From positions 1 through 7,671 of the forward strand of contig CALHZX010000015.1 in NCBI GenBank assembly GCA_938040725.1: DNA of 7,671 nt, given 5' to 3'. Source of the stretch: an uncultured Actinomyces sp. Its GTDB lineage: Bacteria; Actinomycetota; Actinomycetes; Actinomycetales; Actinomycetaceae. The notes under the pieces are model-generated. The model was given only the letters and a program-made list of their open reading frames with translations. It was not told the DNA's origin and did no database searches. Shown piece after piece: positions 1 through 6,167 of the stretch (within the stretch, counting starts at the first letter, position 1; every line of letters begins with the position of its first letter). Position numbers and translations under genes: made by a program.

Positions 1-217
1 GATGTACCGACTGCTGTCGATCGCCAAGTACGACGACCGCTTCGTCATCCCGACCACCCACCCCGAGATGCCTCGTGGCATCAAGGAGCTCGAGGGCTGC
101 CCGGTGTCCTACGACGTTGAGGCCTTCCACGGCCTGGCCCCCGCCACGTCGAACCGCCCGATGGGTGGCTCGTCGCCGGAGGGACGCCAGATGCTCCCCC
201 TTGAGGTCGTTCGATGA
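1..217 (+). CDS. narH: Respiratory nitrate reductase beta subunit, C-terminal end (partial)
   Basis: Only the last ~71 codons are in the window; the gene begins upstream and the ATG at 2 is an internal Met. NarH is the iron-sulfur electron-transfer subunit of membrane-bound nitrate reductase, passing electrons from the NarI hemes to the molybdenum subunit NarG on the cytoplasmic side. The visible segment, with YRLLSIAKYDDRFVIPTTHPE near its start, matches the conserved NarH C-terminal region, which lies after the Fe-S cluster cysteines; hence no cluster motif is visible here. The stop TGA (215-217) overlaps the narJ start in an ATGA arrangement, implying translational coupling. Identity rests on this motif together with the narJ and narI genes that follow. 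Confidence 0.9.
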   Translation, partial: MYRLLSIAKYDDRFVIPTTHPEMPRGIKELEGCPVSYDVEAFHGLAPATSNRPMGGSSPEGRQMLPLEVVR

Positions 218-903
218 GTACTTTCGTCGGCATTCCGCGCATTCCTACGGCCGCTCCGGAGACGGAGATGGATCCGCAGGACGCGCGTGGTGTGCGCATG
301 GCGGTCTCGGTCCTGCTGGATTACCCGGGGGAAGACTTTGAGACCAAGCTGAACGCCGTCGAGGAGGCTCTGGCGGACCTGCCGGAGTCGGCCTCGTCGG
401 CCCTGGCCTCGTTCGTGAGCTACGCTCGCACTGCGGGCCTGCGCGCCATGCAGACCACCTACGTGGAGACGTTCGACCAGCGCCGCCGTTGCGCGCTCGG
501 CCTGACGTACTACACGCACGGCGACACCCGTGGACGCGGCCAGGCAATCCTGGCGTTCAAGGAGGTGCTGCGCCGCGCCGGATTCGAGATGGACCGCGAG
601 GAGCTGCCCGATCACCTGCCGGTGGTCCTGGAGTTCGCCGCGTTCGATGAGACCGGCACGGCCGAGGGCCTGCTGCGCTCGAACCGTGAGGGCATCGAGG
701 TGATCCGCACGGCGCTGCGCGCCGCGGACTCCCCGTACGCGCCGCTGCTGGATGCGCTGGTCGCGACGCTGCCCGAGCCGGACGAAAAGACCATTGAGGG
801 CTTCCGTAAGCTCATTAGCCAGGGGCCGCCCACCGAACTGGTGGGTGTGGGCGATCTGTCTGCCACGCCCTCCCCGACTTCCGAAACAACGATGGGACGG
901 TAA
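214..903 (+). CDS. narJ: Nitrate reductase molybdenum cofactor assembly chaperone NarJ
   Basis: A 229-aa cytoplasmic chaperone of the TorD/DmsD/NarJ family. Members bind NarG, assist Moco insertion and hold back membrane attachment of NarGH to NarI until assembly is complete. Family signatures seen: YVETFD (83-88), LTYYTHGDTRGRG (97-109), and ELPDHLPVVLEF (130-141), the hallmark NarJ stretch. Length fits the family (about 200-240 aa). There is no signal peptide or membrane segment. The ATG at 214 overlaps the narH stop and has a GAGG (203-206) 7 nt upstream. The first ~25 residues are poorly conserved-looking, so a later Met (codons 19 or 29) cannot be excluded. The gene lies between narH and narI, as in the usual narGHJI order. 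Confidence 0.93.
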   Translation: MSTFVGIPRIPTAAPETEMDPQDARGVRMAVSVLLDYPGEDFETKLNAVEEALADLPESASSALASFVSYARTAGLRAMQTTYVETFDQRRRCALGLTYYTHGDTRGRGQAILAFKEVLRRAGFEMDREELPDHLPVVLEFAAFDETGTAEGLLRSNREGIEVIRTALRAADSPYAPLLDALVATLPEPDEKTIEGFRKLISQGPPTELVGVGDLSATPSPTSETTMGR

Positions 904-908
904 CGTTC

Positions 909-1685
909 ATGGAATCCGCACTTTTGCATGCCGCGTCTGCAGCCGAGACGCAGTCGCTGTCCTTCCTGGACATTGCCCTGTGGGTGGTCCTGCCCTACGT
1001 GTCCTTCGCGATCCTCATCGTGGGCCTCGCGTGGCGCTACAAGACGGACCAGTACGGCTGGACGTCTCGTTCCTCGCAGTGGAATGAGCCGACCATCCTG
1101 CGCTGGGCGTCGCCGCTGTTCCACTTCGGTGTCCTCTTCGTGTTCATGGGCCACATCCTCGGCCTCGTGATCCCGAAGACGTGGACCGAGGCGGCCGGCG
1201 TGCCCCAGCACGTCTACCACCTGATGGCGACGATCCCCGGTACGATCGCTGGAATCATGACGATCGTCGGCCTCGCGCTGCTGATCTACCGCCGCCTGGT
1301 GTACAAGTCGGTGCGCGTGGCGACGACCCGCATGGATATCGTCACCTACGTCATGCTGACAATCCCGGTACTCCTGGGTGGCGCGGCGACGCTGCTCAAC
1401 CAGGTGCTCGGAGGACACGAGGGCTACGACTACCGCGAGACGATCTCCGTCTGGTTCCGGTCGATCTTCTACCTGCACCCGCAGGCGCACCTGATGGCCG
1501 ATGTGCCCCTCAGCTTTAAGCTGCACATCATCGCTGGTCTGCTGCTCTTCTGCATCTGGCCGTTCACTCGCCTCGTGCACGCGGTGAGTGCACCGGTCGG
1601 CTACGTGGCGCGTCCCCCGGTGGTCTACCGGTCGCGCGACGAGCGTCGCACGCACCAGATGACGCGTGGCGGCATGTCTGACTGA
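909..1685 (+). CDS. narI: Respiratory nitrate reductase gamma subunit (diheme cytochrome b) NarI
   Basis: A 258-aa integral membrane subunit that oxidises quinol and passes electrons through two b hemes to NarH. Five hydrophobic segments are visible, at roughly 18-41, 66-88, 105-128, 143-166 and 200-220. Likely heme ligands are His72 and His82 (in FHFG and GHILG), and His206 and His224. Their spacings (10 and 18 residues) equal those of the E. coli NarI ligands His56/His66 and His187/His205. The length is somewhat above E. coli NarI (225 aa) because of a longer N-terminal extension before the first membrane segment. ATG 909 lies 5 nt after the narJ stop, with GGGACGG (894-900) as a plausible ribosome binding site. 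Last gene of the nar operon in view. Confidence 0.95.
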   Translation: MESALLHAASAAETQSLSFLDIALWVVLPYVSFAILIVGLAWRYKTDQYGWTSRSSQWNEPTILRWASPLFHFGVLFVFMGHILGLVIPKTWTEAAGVPQHVYHLMATIPGTIAGIMTIVGLALLIYRRLVYKSVRVATTRMDIVTYVMLTIPVLLGGAATLLNQVLGGHEGYDYRETISVWFRSIFYLHPQAHLMADVPLSFKLHIIAGLLLFCIWPFTRLVHAVSAPVGYVARPPVVYRSRDERRTHQMTRGGMSD

Positions 1686-1753
1686 TCGATGGCCGGTTCC
1701 CGTGCCGCGGTCTTGCCGAAGGGGCGAGGCCGTGGCCGGGGGATCGGTGGGAC

Positions 1754-1786
1754 CGGGGGCGGGCGAGAGCTCGCCCCCGAGTCTTT
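1754..1786 (+). terminator. Probable terminator of the nar operon
   Basis: CGGGGGCG (1754-1761) pairs perfectly with CGCCCCCG (1772-1779) across a 10-nt loop. A competing inner stem, GGGCGA/TCGCCC with a 4-nt loop, uses some of the same bases. The 3' side runs into AGTCTTTAT, a short T-containing tail, not a strong T run. It lies 69 nt beyond the narI stop and before the next gene, as expected for a terminator. Termination strength is inferred. Confidence 0.55.
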
Positions 1787-1886
1787 ATCCTGGGTGCGCG
1801 GTATCACCTGCGTGAATAGATGAGAAGACCCCGCGTAATGAGACCAGTCGGTGGTATTGGCCGTGCGGAGCGGCTTGTATGCTGGG

Positions 1887-1892
1887 TAGAAT
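1887..1892 (+). promoter_or_regulatory. Candidate -10 box for the HTH-MoaD gene (in the 1686-1987 spacer)
   Basis: The 302-nt spacer 1686-1987 contains the nar terminator hairpin and then turns AT-richer before the next gene. TAGAAT (1887-1892) is one base off the consensus TATAAT, but no convincing -35 hexamer lies 16-18 nt upstream. A small AAAG/CTTT dyad (1893-1904) sits where transcription would start, and a tandem GTAAC-GTAAC (1909-1918) follows; either could be an operator. No tRNA, small ORF or clear FNR-type site was found in the spacer. Confidence 0.3.
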
Positions 1893-1987
1893 AAAGAACG
1901 CTTTGTCAGTAACGTAACAGGTTTAAAGCCGTTTGGTGATGCTCGTCATGTGCATTTCCGCTGATTATGAGGGAGAGAGGACTATTG

Positions 1988-2983
1988 ATGAATGACACCT
2001 CCCGTTCTCGGCCTCTGGCTGAAACACTCGCCGCGATGGCTGCCCTGACACCCGCGCAGCACGCTCTCCTGGAGCGCATTTCGCACCACGCGAGCCCCGT
2101 CACTGTCGCAGAACTGGCCCAGGAGGCCGGCCTGCACGTGTCGAGCGTGCGCGAGACCCTCGAGGGCCTGTTTGCACTCGGCCTGGTTGAGAAGCAGCAG
2201 CTTCCCTCTTCGGGGCGAGGCCGTCCCGCGCTCGGCTATTCGACGACGACTCCGGCGGATCCGTCCTTCGCTGCCCAGATGCTGCACCAGCTCACCTCGT
2301 CTTTGCTGTCCTGGCTGCGTGCGGATGCGGCAGATCCTGCCGCGTCTGTGCGTGAGATTGGCTCGCTTTGGGCCGATGCTGCGCTGGAGACGATGGAGGT
2401 CCCGGATCATAGCCACGCGCCGAGTCGCCGTCCGGTGCGCGACACCTTCAACATTGCGGCCCACATGGGCAAGGTGCGCCTGTTCATGAATGCGATGGGC
2501 TTCGCGTCGACCCATCATGACACCGACCCGATGGCGGTCGTACTGACGGCGTGCCCGTTCAGTGAGCCGGGCACGCCGGACGACCTTGCGCTGGAACTGC
2601 GTCGCGGCATTGTCGAGCGCGTGTTCGAGCGAACGGCGACGGGATTTGCCACGTGGTCACTTGATATTGATCCGATGGATCCGCTGCGCATGACGATCTA
2701 CATTCGCCCGCTGAACGAGGCGAATCCAAAGCCCCTGTCGACGACGCTGCACTTTTTCGGTGGTGCTGCTGAGGCTGCCGGTGGATACGTGCGTGAAGTG
2801 CCATCTTCCGAGACGCCGGGAACGCTCGGTGAGCTCCTTGAACAGCTGAGCGCGGAGAGTCCTGAGCTGGCACGCATCCTGAGCGTGTCGAGCTTCCTTG
2901 TCAACGAGCGTTCGGCCCGCCCGGATAGCGAGCTCGCGCCGGGTGCGCGCGTTGACGTGCTACCCCCCTTCGCTGGAGGGTGA
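1988..2983 (+). CDS. Winged-helix transcriptional regulator fused to a C-terminal MoaD/ThiS sulfur-carrier domain
   Basis: A 331-aa protein in three parts. Residues ~21-85 form a winged helix-turn-helix (AELAQEAGLHVSSVRETLEG, then the wing SGRGRPALGY). Residues ~92-235 resemble the middle domain of ArsR-like actinobacterial regulators; TACPF (188-191 region) recalls their LRNCPF motif, but the second conserved cysteine is absent. This is the protein's only Cys, so an Fe-S cluster is unlikely. Residues ~250-331 read as MoaD: LHFFGGAAEAAGG, a VNE turn, then PPFAGG as the exact C-terminus. In MoaD the terminal Gly-Gly is adenylylated by MoeB and becomes the thiocarboxylate used by MoaE to make molybdopterin. 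The start at 1988 follows GGGAGAGAGG (1971-1980) by 7 nt; an upstream in-frame ATG at 1967 has no such site. moaE and moeB follow. A dual regulator/carrier role is inferred. Confidence 0.85.
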   Translation: MNDTSRSRPLAETLAAMAALTPAQHALLERISHHASPVTVAELAQEAGLHVSSVRETLEGLFALGLVEKQQLPSSGRGRPALGYSTTTPADPSFAAQMLHQLTSSLLSWLRADAADPAASVREIGSLWADAALETMEVPDHSHAPSRRPVRDTFNIAAHMGKVRLFMNAMGFASTHHDTDPMAVVLTACPFSEPGTPDDLALELRRGIVERVFERTATGFATWSLDIDPMDPLRMTIYIRPLNEANPKPLSTTLHFFGGAAEAAGGYVREVPSSETPGTLGELLEQLSAESPELARILSVSSFLVNERSARPDSELAPGARVDVLPPFAGG

Positions 2984-3006
2984 GATTTACTAGTCATTTG
3001 TGTGGG

Positions 3007-3037
3007 GCGGTTAGGGTTGTAAGACAATCCTGACCGC
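3007..3037 (+). promoter_or_regulatory. 14-bp RNA hairpin between the HTH-MoaD gene and moaE
   Basis: GCGGTTAGGGTTGT (3007-3020) and ACAATCCTGACCGC (3024-3037) pair along all 14 positions around a 3-nt AAG loop. Twelve pairs are Watson-Crick; two (3012:3032 and 3016:3028) are U-G/G-U wobbles only in + strand RNA. They would be A-C mismatches in the antisense RNA, which points to a structure in the sense transcript. TTCATC follows instead of a U run, so it is not a classic terminator. It ends 37 nt before the moaE ribosome binding site. It could be an attenuator, a processing site, a weak terminator or, as DNA, an operator. Confidence 0.55.
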
Positions 3038-3084
3038 TTCATCGTAGGATGTGGATATAGCCTCTCCCGTCATTGGAGGATCCC

Positions 3085-3504
3085 ATGTCCGCAGAGATTG
3101 CAACCGGTATTACCGAGGACCCCCTGGATGCGGCTGCGCTGATCAACAGTGCCCGCCGTGACACCTGTGGTGCCGTCGCGTCTTTCATTGGTGTGGTGCG
3201 TAATCATGACGGTGGCGAGAGCGTGGATGCGATCGAGTACTCGTCGCACCCGTCATCCCCGCAGATTCTGCGGGAAATTGCCTCGGAAATGAGGGATCGT
3301 CCCGGCGTTCATTGCATTGTGGCGTGGCATCGCGTGGGCCGTCTGGAGATCGGTGACGATGCGATGGTTGTGGCCGTTGCGGCGGAGCATCGCGCGCAGG
3401 CGTTCCGCGCGGTGGAGATGATCGTCGAGGATGTGAAGGCGAAGCTGCCGATCTGGAAGAAGCAGGAGCTGTCCGACGGCTCTTACAACTGGTCGGGGCT
3501 GTGA
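3085..3504 (+). CDS. moaE: Molybdopterin synthase catalytic subunit MoaE
   Basis: A 139-aa cytoplasmic enzyme, the large subunit of molybdopterin synthase. With thiocarboxylated MoaD it converts cyclic pyranopterin monophosphate to molybdopterin. Seen: GAVASFIGVVRNHDGG (29-44) with the conserved Arg39, HRVGRLEIGD (82-91), AEHRAQAF (100-107), and VKAKLPIWKKQ (117-127). Lys118 and Lys125 match the spacing of E. coli catalytic Lys119 and Lys126. The length is normal for the family. ATG 3085 is chosen because GGAGGA (3075-3080) lies 4 nt upstream; the in-frame TTG at 3073 overlaps that site. Its partner MoaD is not separately encoded here; the preceding gene carries a MoaD domain. moeB starts 1 nt after its stop, so the two are co-translated. 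Confidence 0.95.
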   Translation: MSAEIATGITEDPLDAAALINSARRDTCGAVASFIGVVRNHDGGESVDAIEYSSHPSSPQILREIASEMRDRPGVHCIVAWHRVGRLEIGDDAMVVAVAAEHRAQAFRAVEMIVEDVKAKLPIWKKQELSDGSYNWSGL

Positions 3505-3505
3505 G

Positions 3506-4330
3506 GTGACGATCGGCGATCCCTATTCGCGCCAGAGCGCTGTTTCGGGCCGCTCGGTTGCGCTGCCGCTCATCAATCAGCCTGTCCCGTACGAGGCCGG
3601 GGACCCTGCTCTGGAACGTTTCCGTCGCAATTGGCTGGTGTCGGGTATCGGCGAGGCCGGTCAGGCGCGCCTCGCTGCGTCTCGCGTGCTCGTGGTGGGC
3701 GCGGGTGGCCTCGGCTCGCCCGTCCTCCTGTACCTGACGGCGGCCGGCATTGGCACGATCGGTATCTGCGACTCCGACGTGGTCGAGGTGTCGAACCTGC
3801 AGCGTCAGCTGCTGCACGGCGAGGGCGACGTGGGGGATCCGAAGCCGGATTCAGCCGTGCGTCATCTCAGTGGGCTCAACTCGTCGGTGCATTTTGAGCG
3901 CTTTGGGCACGTGACCCGCGAGTGGCTGGATGAGCACGGCCGCGAGTGGGATCTGATTGTGGAGTGCACGGATAACTTCGACGCGAAGTACCTGGTGGCG
4001 GACTACTGCGCTGATTCGGGCGTGCCGCTCGTGTGGGGCACGGTCGTGTCGATGGCCTTCCAGGTGAGCGTCTTCTGGTCTGGTGCTCCTGCTCCCGTGC
4101 CGTCACTGACGCTACGCAGCCTGCACCCGGTCAAGCCTGCTCCCGGGACGACGCCGGCCTCGCCGACAGTCGGTGTGCTTGGCCCCGTCGTCGGCCAGGC
4201 GGGCACAGCGATGGCGACGGAGGCCATCAAGGTGCTGGTGGGCTTCGGCGAGCCGCTCATCGGGCGTGTCCTCATGATGGATGCGGCGACGCAGCGTGCC
4301 GACGTGCTGACTTTCGCCCCGTGGGACTGA
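3506..4330 (+). CDS. moeB: MoeB/ThiF-family adenylyltransferase (MoaD-activating), zinc motif absent
   Basis: A 274-aa E1-like enzyme expected to adenylate the C-terminal Gly of the MoaD domain. Motifs in order: RFRRNWLVSGIGE (38-50, family arginines), nucleotide loop GAGGLGSP (65-72), CDSDVVEVSNLQRQ (88-101), Lys113 in DVGDPKPDSA, CTDNFDAKY (154-162) with the conserved Asp156, and ATEAIKVLVG (237-246). The two CxxC pairs that bind zinc in E. coli MoeB are missing: where PCYRC is expected the protein has APVPSLTL (195-202), and the later pair is also absent. No rhodanese domain follows. The GTG start at 3506 is 1 nt after the moaE stop with no strong ribosome site, suggesting translational coupling. 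ThiF for thiamine is possible, but the neighbours favour Moco synthesis. Confidence 0.88.
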   Translation: MTIGDPYSRQSAVSGRSVALPLINQPVPYEAGDPALERFRRNWLVSGIGEAGQARLAASRVLVVGAGGLGSPVLLYLTAAGIGTIGICDSDVVEVSNLQRQLLHGEGDVGDPKPDSAVRHLSGLNSSVHFERFGHVTREWLDEHGREWDLIVECTDNFDAKYLVADYCADSGVPLVWGTVVSMAFQVSVFWSGAPAPVPSLTLRSLHPVKPAPGTTPASPTVGVLGPVVGQAGTAMATEAIKVLVGFGEPLIGRVLMMDAATQRADVLTFAPWD

Positions 4331-4335
4331 GTCTC

Positions 4336-4953
4336 GTGGCTGCCTCGCGCGCTGACGTTGCGGCGATCGTCGTCGGTGGAGGCGGAGGCGAGCGGCTGGG
4401 TGGCGTGTCGAAGCCCGACCTGACGCTGGGTGGTGTGCGTGTGATCGACCGCGTGTGCGGGGTTTTGTTGGAGGCGTGCGGCGCGGGATGCGTGGCCGTC
4501 GTACCCCCGACCGTACGCGTCCCGGAAGGGGTCGTGCGTACGCTCGAGGATCCGCCGAGTGGCGGCCCGCTGGCCGGTATCGATGCGGGCTTGCGCGCGC
4601 TGGGCGTCGACGACGACGTCCTGGTTGTTGTGGTCTCCGTCGATGCGCCCGGCGTGGCAGGCCTTTTGCCCGCCCTCCTGGGGTCTCCTCTGGGGTCGGA
4701 TAGTGAGGGGCGCATCGCGGTCGGCGGCGACCCGCAGCCTTTCGATCAGTATCTCATGGGTGTGTATCGCGCGGGGGCGCTGCGCCGCGTTCTCGACGAG
4801 GCCGTGGCTGCCCTCGGGTCCGTTCGCGGCGTGGGGGTGCGTCGGGTCCTGCGCGCGCTCACGCTCCAGCGGGTGAGCGTCGACGCTGACGTCTGCCGGG
4901 ACATCGATACCCCCGAGGATGTGGACTGGTGGCAGGATCTCCTCGGCAAGTGA
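4336..4953 (+). CDS. mobA: MobA-like molybdenum cofactor guanylyltransferase
   Basis: A ~205-aa nucleotidyltransferase of the MobA/IspD-type GT-A fold, which attaches GMP to Mo-molybdopterin to make the bis-MGD cofactor used by NarG. Seen: the NTP-binding loop VGGGGGERLGGVSK (13-26), equivalent to LAGGxSxRMGxxK; PSGGPLAGI (74-82); SVDAP (101-105) at the usual metal-binding D-x-P; QPFDQYLMGVYR (134-145); and DIDTPEDV (189-196) near the end, a family signature. The R-M pair of the loop is R-L here. Two GTG starts are possible: 4321, overlapping the moeB stop, and 4336, 5 nt after it with GGGA 9 nt upstream. I chose 4336 because it gives the short lead usual before the loop. It closes the moaE-moeB-mobA cluster. 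MocA-type cytidylyl transfer is less likely beside a nitrate reductase. Confidence 0.83.
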   Translation: MAASRADVAAIVVGGGGGERLGGVSKPDLTLGGVRVIDRVCGVLLEACGAGCVAVVPPTVRVPEGVVRTLEDPPSGGPLAGIDAGLRALGVDDDVLVVVVSVDAPGVAGLLPALLGSPLGSDSEGRIAVGGDPQPFDQYLMGVYRAGALRRVLDEAVAALGSVRGVGVRRVLRALTLQRVSVDADVCRDIDTPEDVDWWQDLLGK

Positions 4954-4982
4954 TTGATAAGTAATGCCACAGAGGGTATAGG
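4954..4982 (+). promoter_or_regulatory. Housekeeping-sigma promoter for the cell-wall protein gene
   Basis: TTGATA (4954-4959, 5 of 6 to the -35 consensus) and TATAGG (4977-4982, 4 of 6 to the -10) are separated by exactly 17 nt. It begins immediately after the mobA stop, and the start of transcription should lie near 4989, about 40 nt before the ATG at 5029. No terminator is visible between mobA and this promoter, so some read-through from the Moco genes is likely. Confidence 0.65.
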
Positions 4983-5028
4983 TTGGGAGGGGTAGTGTCG
5001 CACGGCTCACTCCCATCAAGGTGCCCTC

Positions 5029-5929
5029 ATGAAACTTCGTCACGGACAACTGTGGCAGCGGCTCGGACTGGCCGTAGTGTCAGGAATTCTCATCGCAACC
5101 CTCGCTCCTTCGACTGCTGCTGCTCCGACGGACGGTCACGAAATGCACAGCGACGCGGAGTCCGCTGACCTCGAAATCGAGGGGGACCTCGAGGATCGGA
5201 TAGCGGCTGTCGTTGGGCATGTTGACATGCTCAAGGCGGGGCATCACGGGCTCGCGACCTCGAACTCAGAGTCTTTCATGGCCACCCTCTCGCCCTCGAT
5301 GATCATTCAGACGAACCCCGAATGGGTGACCCCGGACCGCCTGACGACGTTAGTCACTGTCAGCGGCACCGCGTCATGGGCGCCAACCGCTGACCTGTGG
5401 GACAGGGCGCGCATTCCAGCCGTGGTGGGGAATTTTACCGAATCGGGCATCAGCTACAACGACCTGTCTGCCGCTTCGTGGGGGCATGAGTATTACCAGG
5501 GCGTCACGCCGCGGGCGTGGTGGTTCCAGGGCGCGCGCCCAGTCGACGTACGGCTGGTGGAAGAGCTGGTCAGGCAACTGGTACTTCTTTGCGGATCACC
5601 CCTATTGTGCGACGAGCCAGTGGGTGAACGATCGCGGCACCTGGTACTGGATGGATTCCACCGGCGCTATGGCGACAGGATGGATCTACGACTCAAGCTC
5701 CCGATACTATCTCGACGACAAGGGGAATCCGAGCGCTCAGGGGTGGCAGAGCGTCGACGGGAACTGGCATTATTTCGTCGATGGTCGTGTGTCAACCGGA
5801 TGGATCCAGGACGGTGACTCCTGCTACTACATGAACGAGACGGGTGCCATGGTTACCGGTACGCAGGTTATTGATGGCCGACGCGCGACCTTCACGGCCT
5901 CGGGTCGCTGGACCGGCTACGCCTCCTGA
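5029..5929 (+). pseudogene. Secreted metallo-beta-lactamase-remnant protein with choline-binding-type wall repeats, frameshifted
   Basis: ATG 5029 follows AAGGTG (5018-5023). Residues 1-32 are a signal peptide ending AAA. Next comes the C-terminal part of a metallo-beta-lactamase fold: GDLEDR (52-57, the expected GD metal position) and MLKAGHHGLATSNSESF (67-83), resembling ComEC-type and pneumococcal Pce hydrolases. The N-terminal half with HxHxDH is missing, so the signal peptide sits almost directly on the remnant. This frame runs on to 5817 as nonsense after ~5540. From ~5540 the +1 frame, ending 5929, reads as about five cell-wall/choline-binding repeats (GTWYWMDSTGAMATGW, GNWHYFVDGRVSTGW). 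The frame changes at GGGCGCGCGCCC (5529-5540): one deleted base or one added GC unit would rejoin them. It is read as a double-lesion pseudogene; phase variation or programmed frameshifting are alternatives. Confidence 0.78.
5529..5540. repeat. Self-complementary GC dinucleotide tract at the frameshift
   Basis: GGGCGCGCGCCC is a perfect 12-nt palindrome containing (GC)4 at 5531-5538. The signal-peptide frame and the wall-repeat frame exchange here. Adding one GC unit would give a continuous reading WFQGARAQSTYGWW across the junction, as would losing one base. It is therefore a plausible slippage site, though four units is short for a classic contingency tract. Confidence 0.7.
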
Positions 5930-6005
5930 TCGACGCCTCCCGACCAAGGCCCCCGATCGACGCCTCCCGACCGAGGCCTCCCGATCGACGCCTCCCGACC
6001 GAGGC
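5923..6005. repeat. Tandem repeat, three 27-28 nt units (six 14-nt half-units)
   Basis: Two related 14-mers alternate: CCTCCCGATCGACG and CCTCCCGACCGAGG. They form units at 5923-5950 (28 nt), 5951-5977 (27 nt, one base lost) and 5978-6005 (28 nt), followed by a partial CCTCGG. The first unit overlaps the last codons of the frameshifted wall-protein gene. Its TGA stop (5927-5929) exists because this copy has CCTCCTGA where the others have CCTCCCGA or similar. No protein-coding role is evident beyond the stop. Confidence 0.85.
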
Positions 6006-6024
6006 CTCGGTGAACGACCTCACA

Positions 6025-6065
6025 AAGCGCCGCGCACCGGGAATAATCCCCGGTGGGCGGCGCTT
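6025..6065 (+). terminator. Long GC-rich hairpin, probable terminator after the wall-protein gene
   Basis: AAGCGCCGCGCACCGGG (6025-6041) pairs with CCCGGTGGGCGGCGCTT (6049-6065) at 16 of 17 positions; the only mismatch is G6034 against G6056. The loop is 7 nt (AATAATC). GTCAG follows without a T run, so efficiency is uncertain, but stem stability and position between two transcription units fit a terminator. The remainder of the spacer up to 6198 holds only the promoter region of the next gene. Confidence 0.6.
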
Positions 6066-6137
6066 GTCAGAGGACTTGTGTCGTGGCGTAGTGGGGTGAA
6101 GGGAGGGCTGCGGAGCGTTGCTGATGACGCACAGTAA

Positions 6138-6167
6138 TTGGACTCTATTCCGAGGAAGATGTAGAAT
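6138..6167 (+). promoter_or_regulatory. Candidate promoter of the ATPase-RloB module
   Basis: TTGGAC (6138-6143) and TAGAAT (6162-6167) lie 18 nt apart in a stretch clearly richer in A/T than its surroundings. The -10 is 5 of 6 to consensus, the -35 only 3 of 6. Transcription would begin near 6174, giving a leader of about 25 nt before the ATG at 6199. This also argues against the upstream in-frame TTG at 6118 being the true start. Confidence 0.45.

Noticed and set aside
612..1655. Long open frame on the - strand (347 codons) opposite narJ and narI
   Set aside because: It mirrors the codon pattern of two well-identified + strand genes. Its translation is low-complexity, rich in His, Arg, Asp and Gln, without any domain pattern.
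1909..1918. Tandem GTAAC-GTAAC as a regulator site
   Set aside because: Two 5-mers with no dyad symmetry and no second copy seen near the other promoters; noted only within the spacer description.
1967..1987. ATG at 1967 as start of the HTH-MoaD protein
   Set aside because: The strong purine-rich ribosome site (1971-1980) lies downstream of it and is correctly spaced for 1988.
4033..4335. Extended N-terminus for the MobA-like protein
   Set aside because: The frame is open into moeB, but that part reads as unstructured sequence. The nucleotide-binding loop should lie within the first ~15 residues, which the GTG at 4336 (or 4321) provides.
4985..5014. GGGAG/CTCCC dyad near the predicted transcription start of the wall-protein gene
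   Set aside because: Only five base pairs across a 20-nt interior with no further symmetry; easily chance in this GC-rich sequence.
4003..5049. Long open frame on the - strand opposite moeB and mobA
   Set aside because: Same shadow effect in GC-rich DNA; no motif, and it crosses two confidently assigned + strand genes and a promoter.
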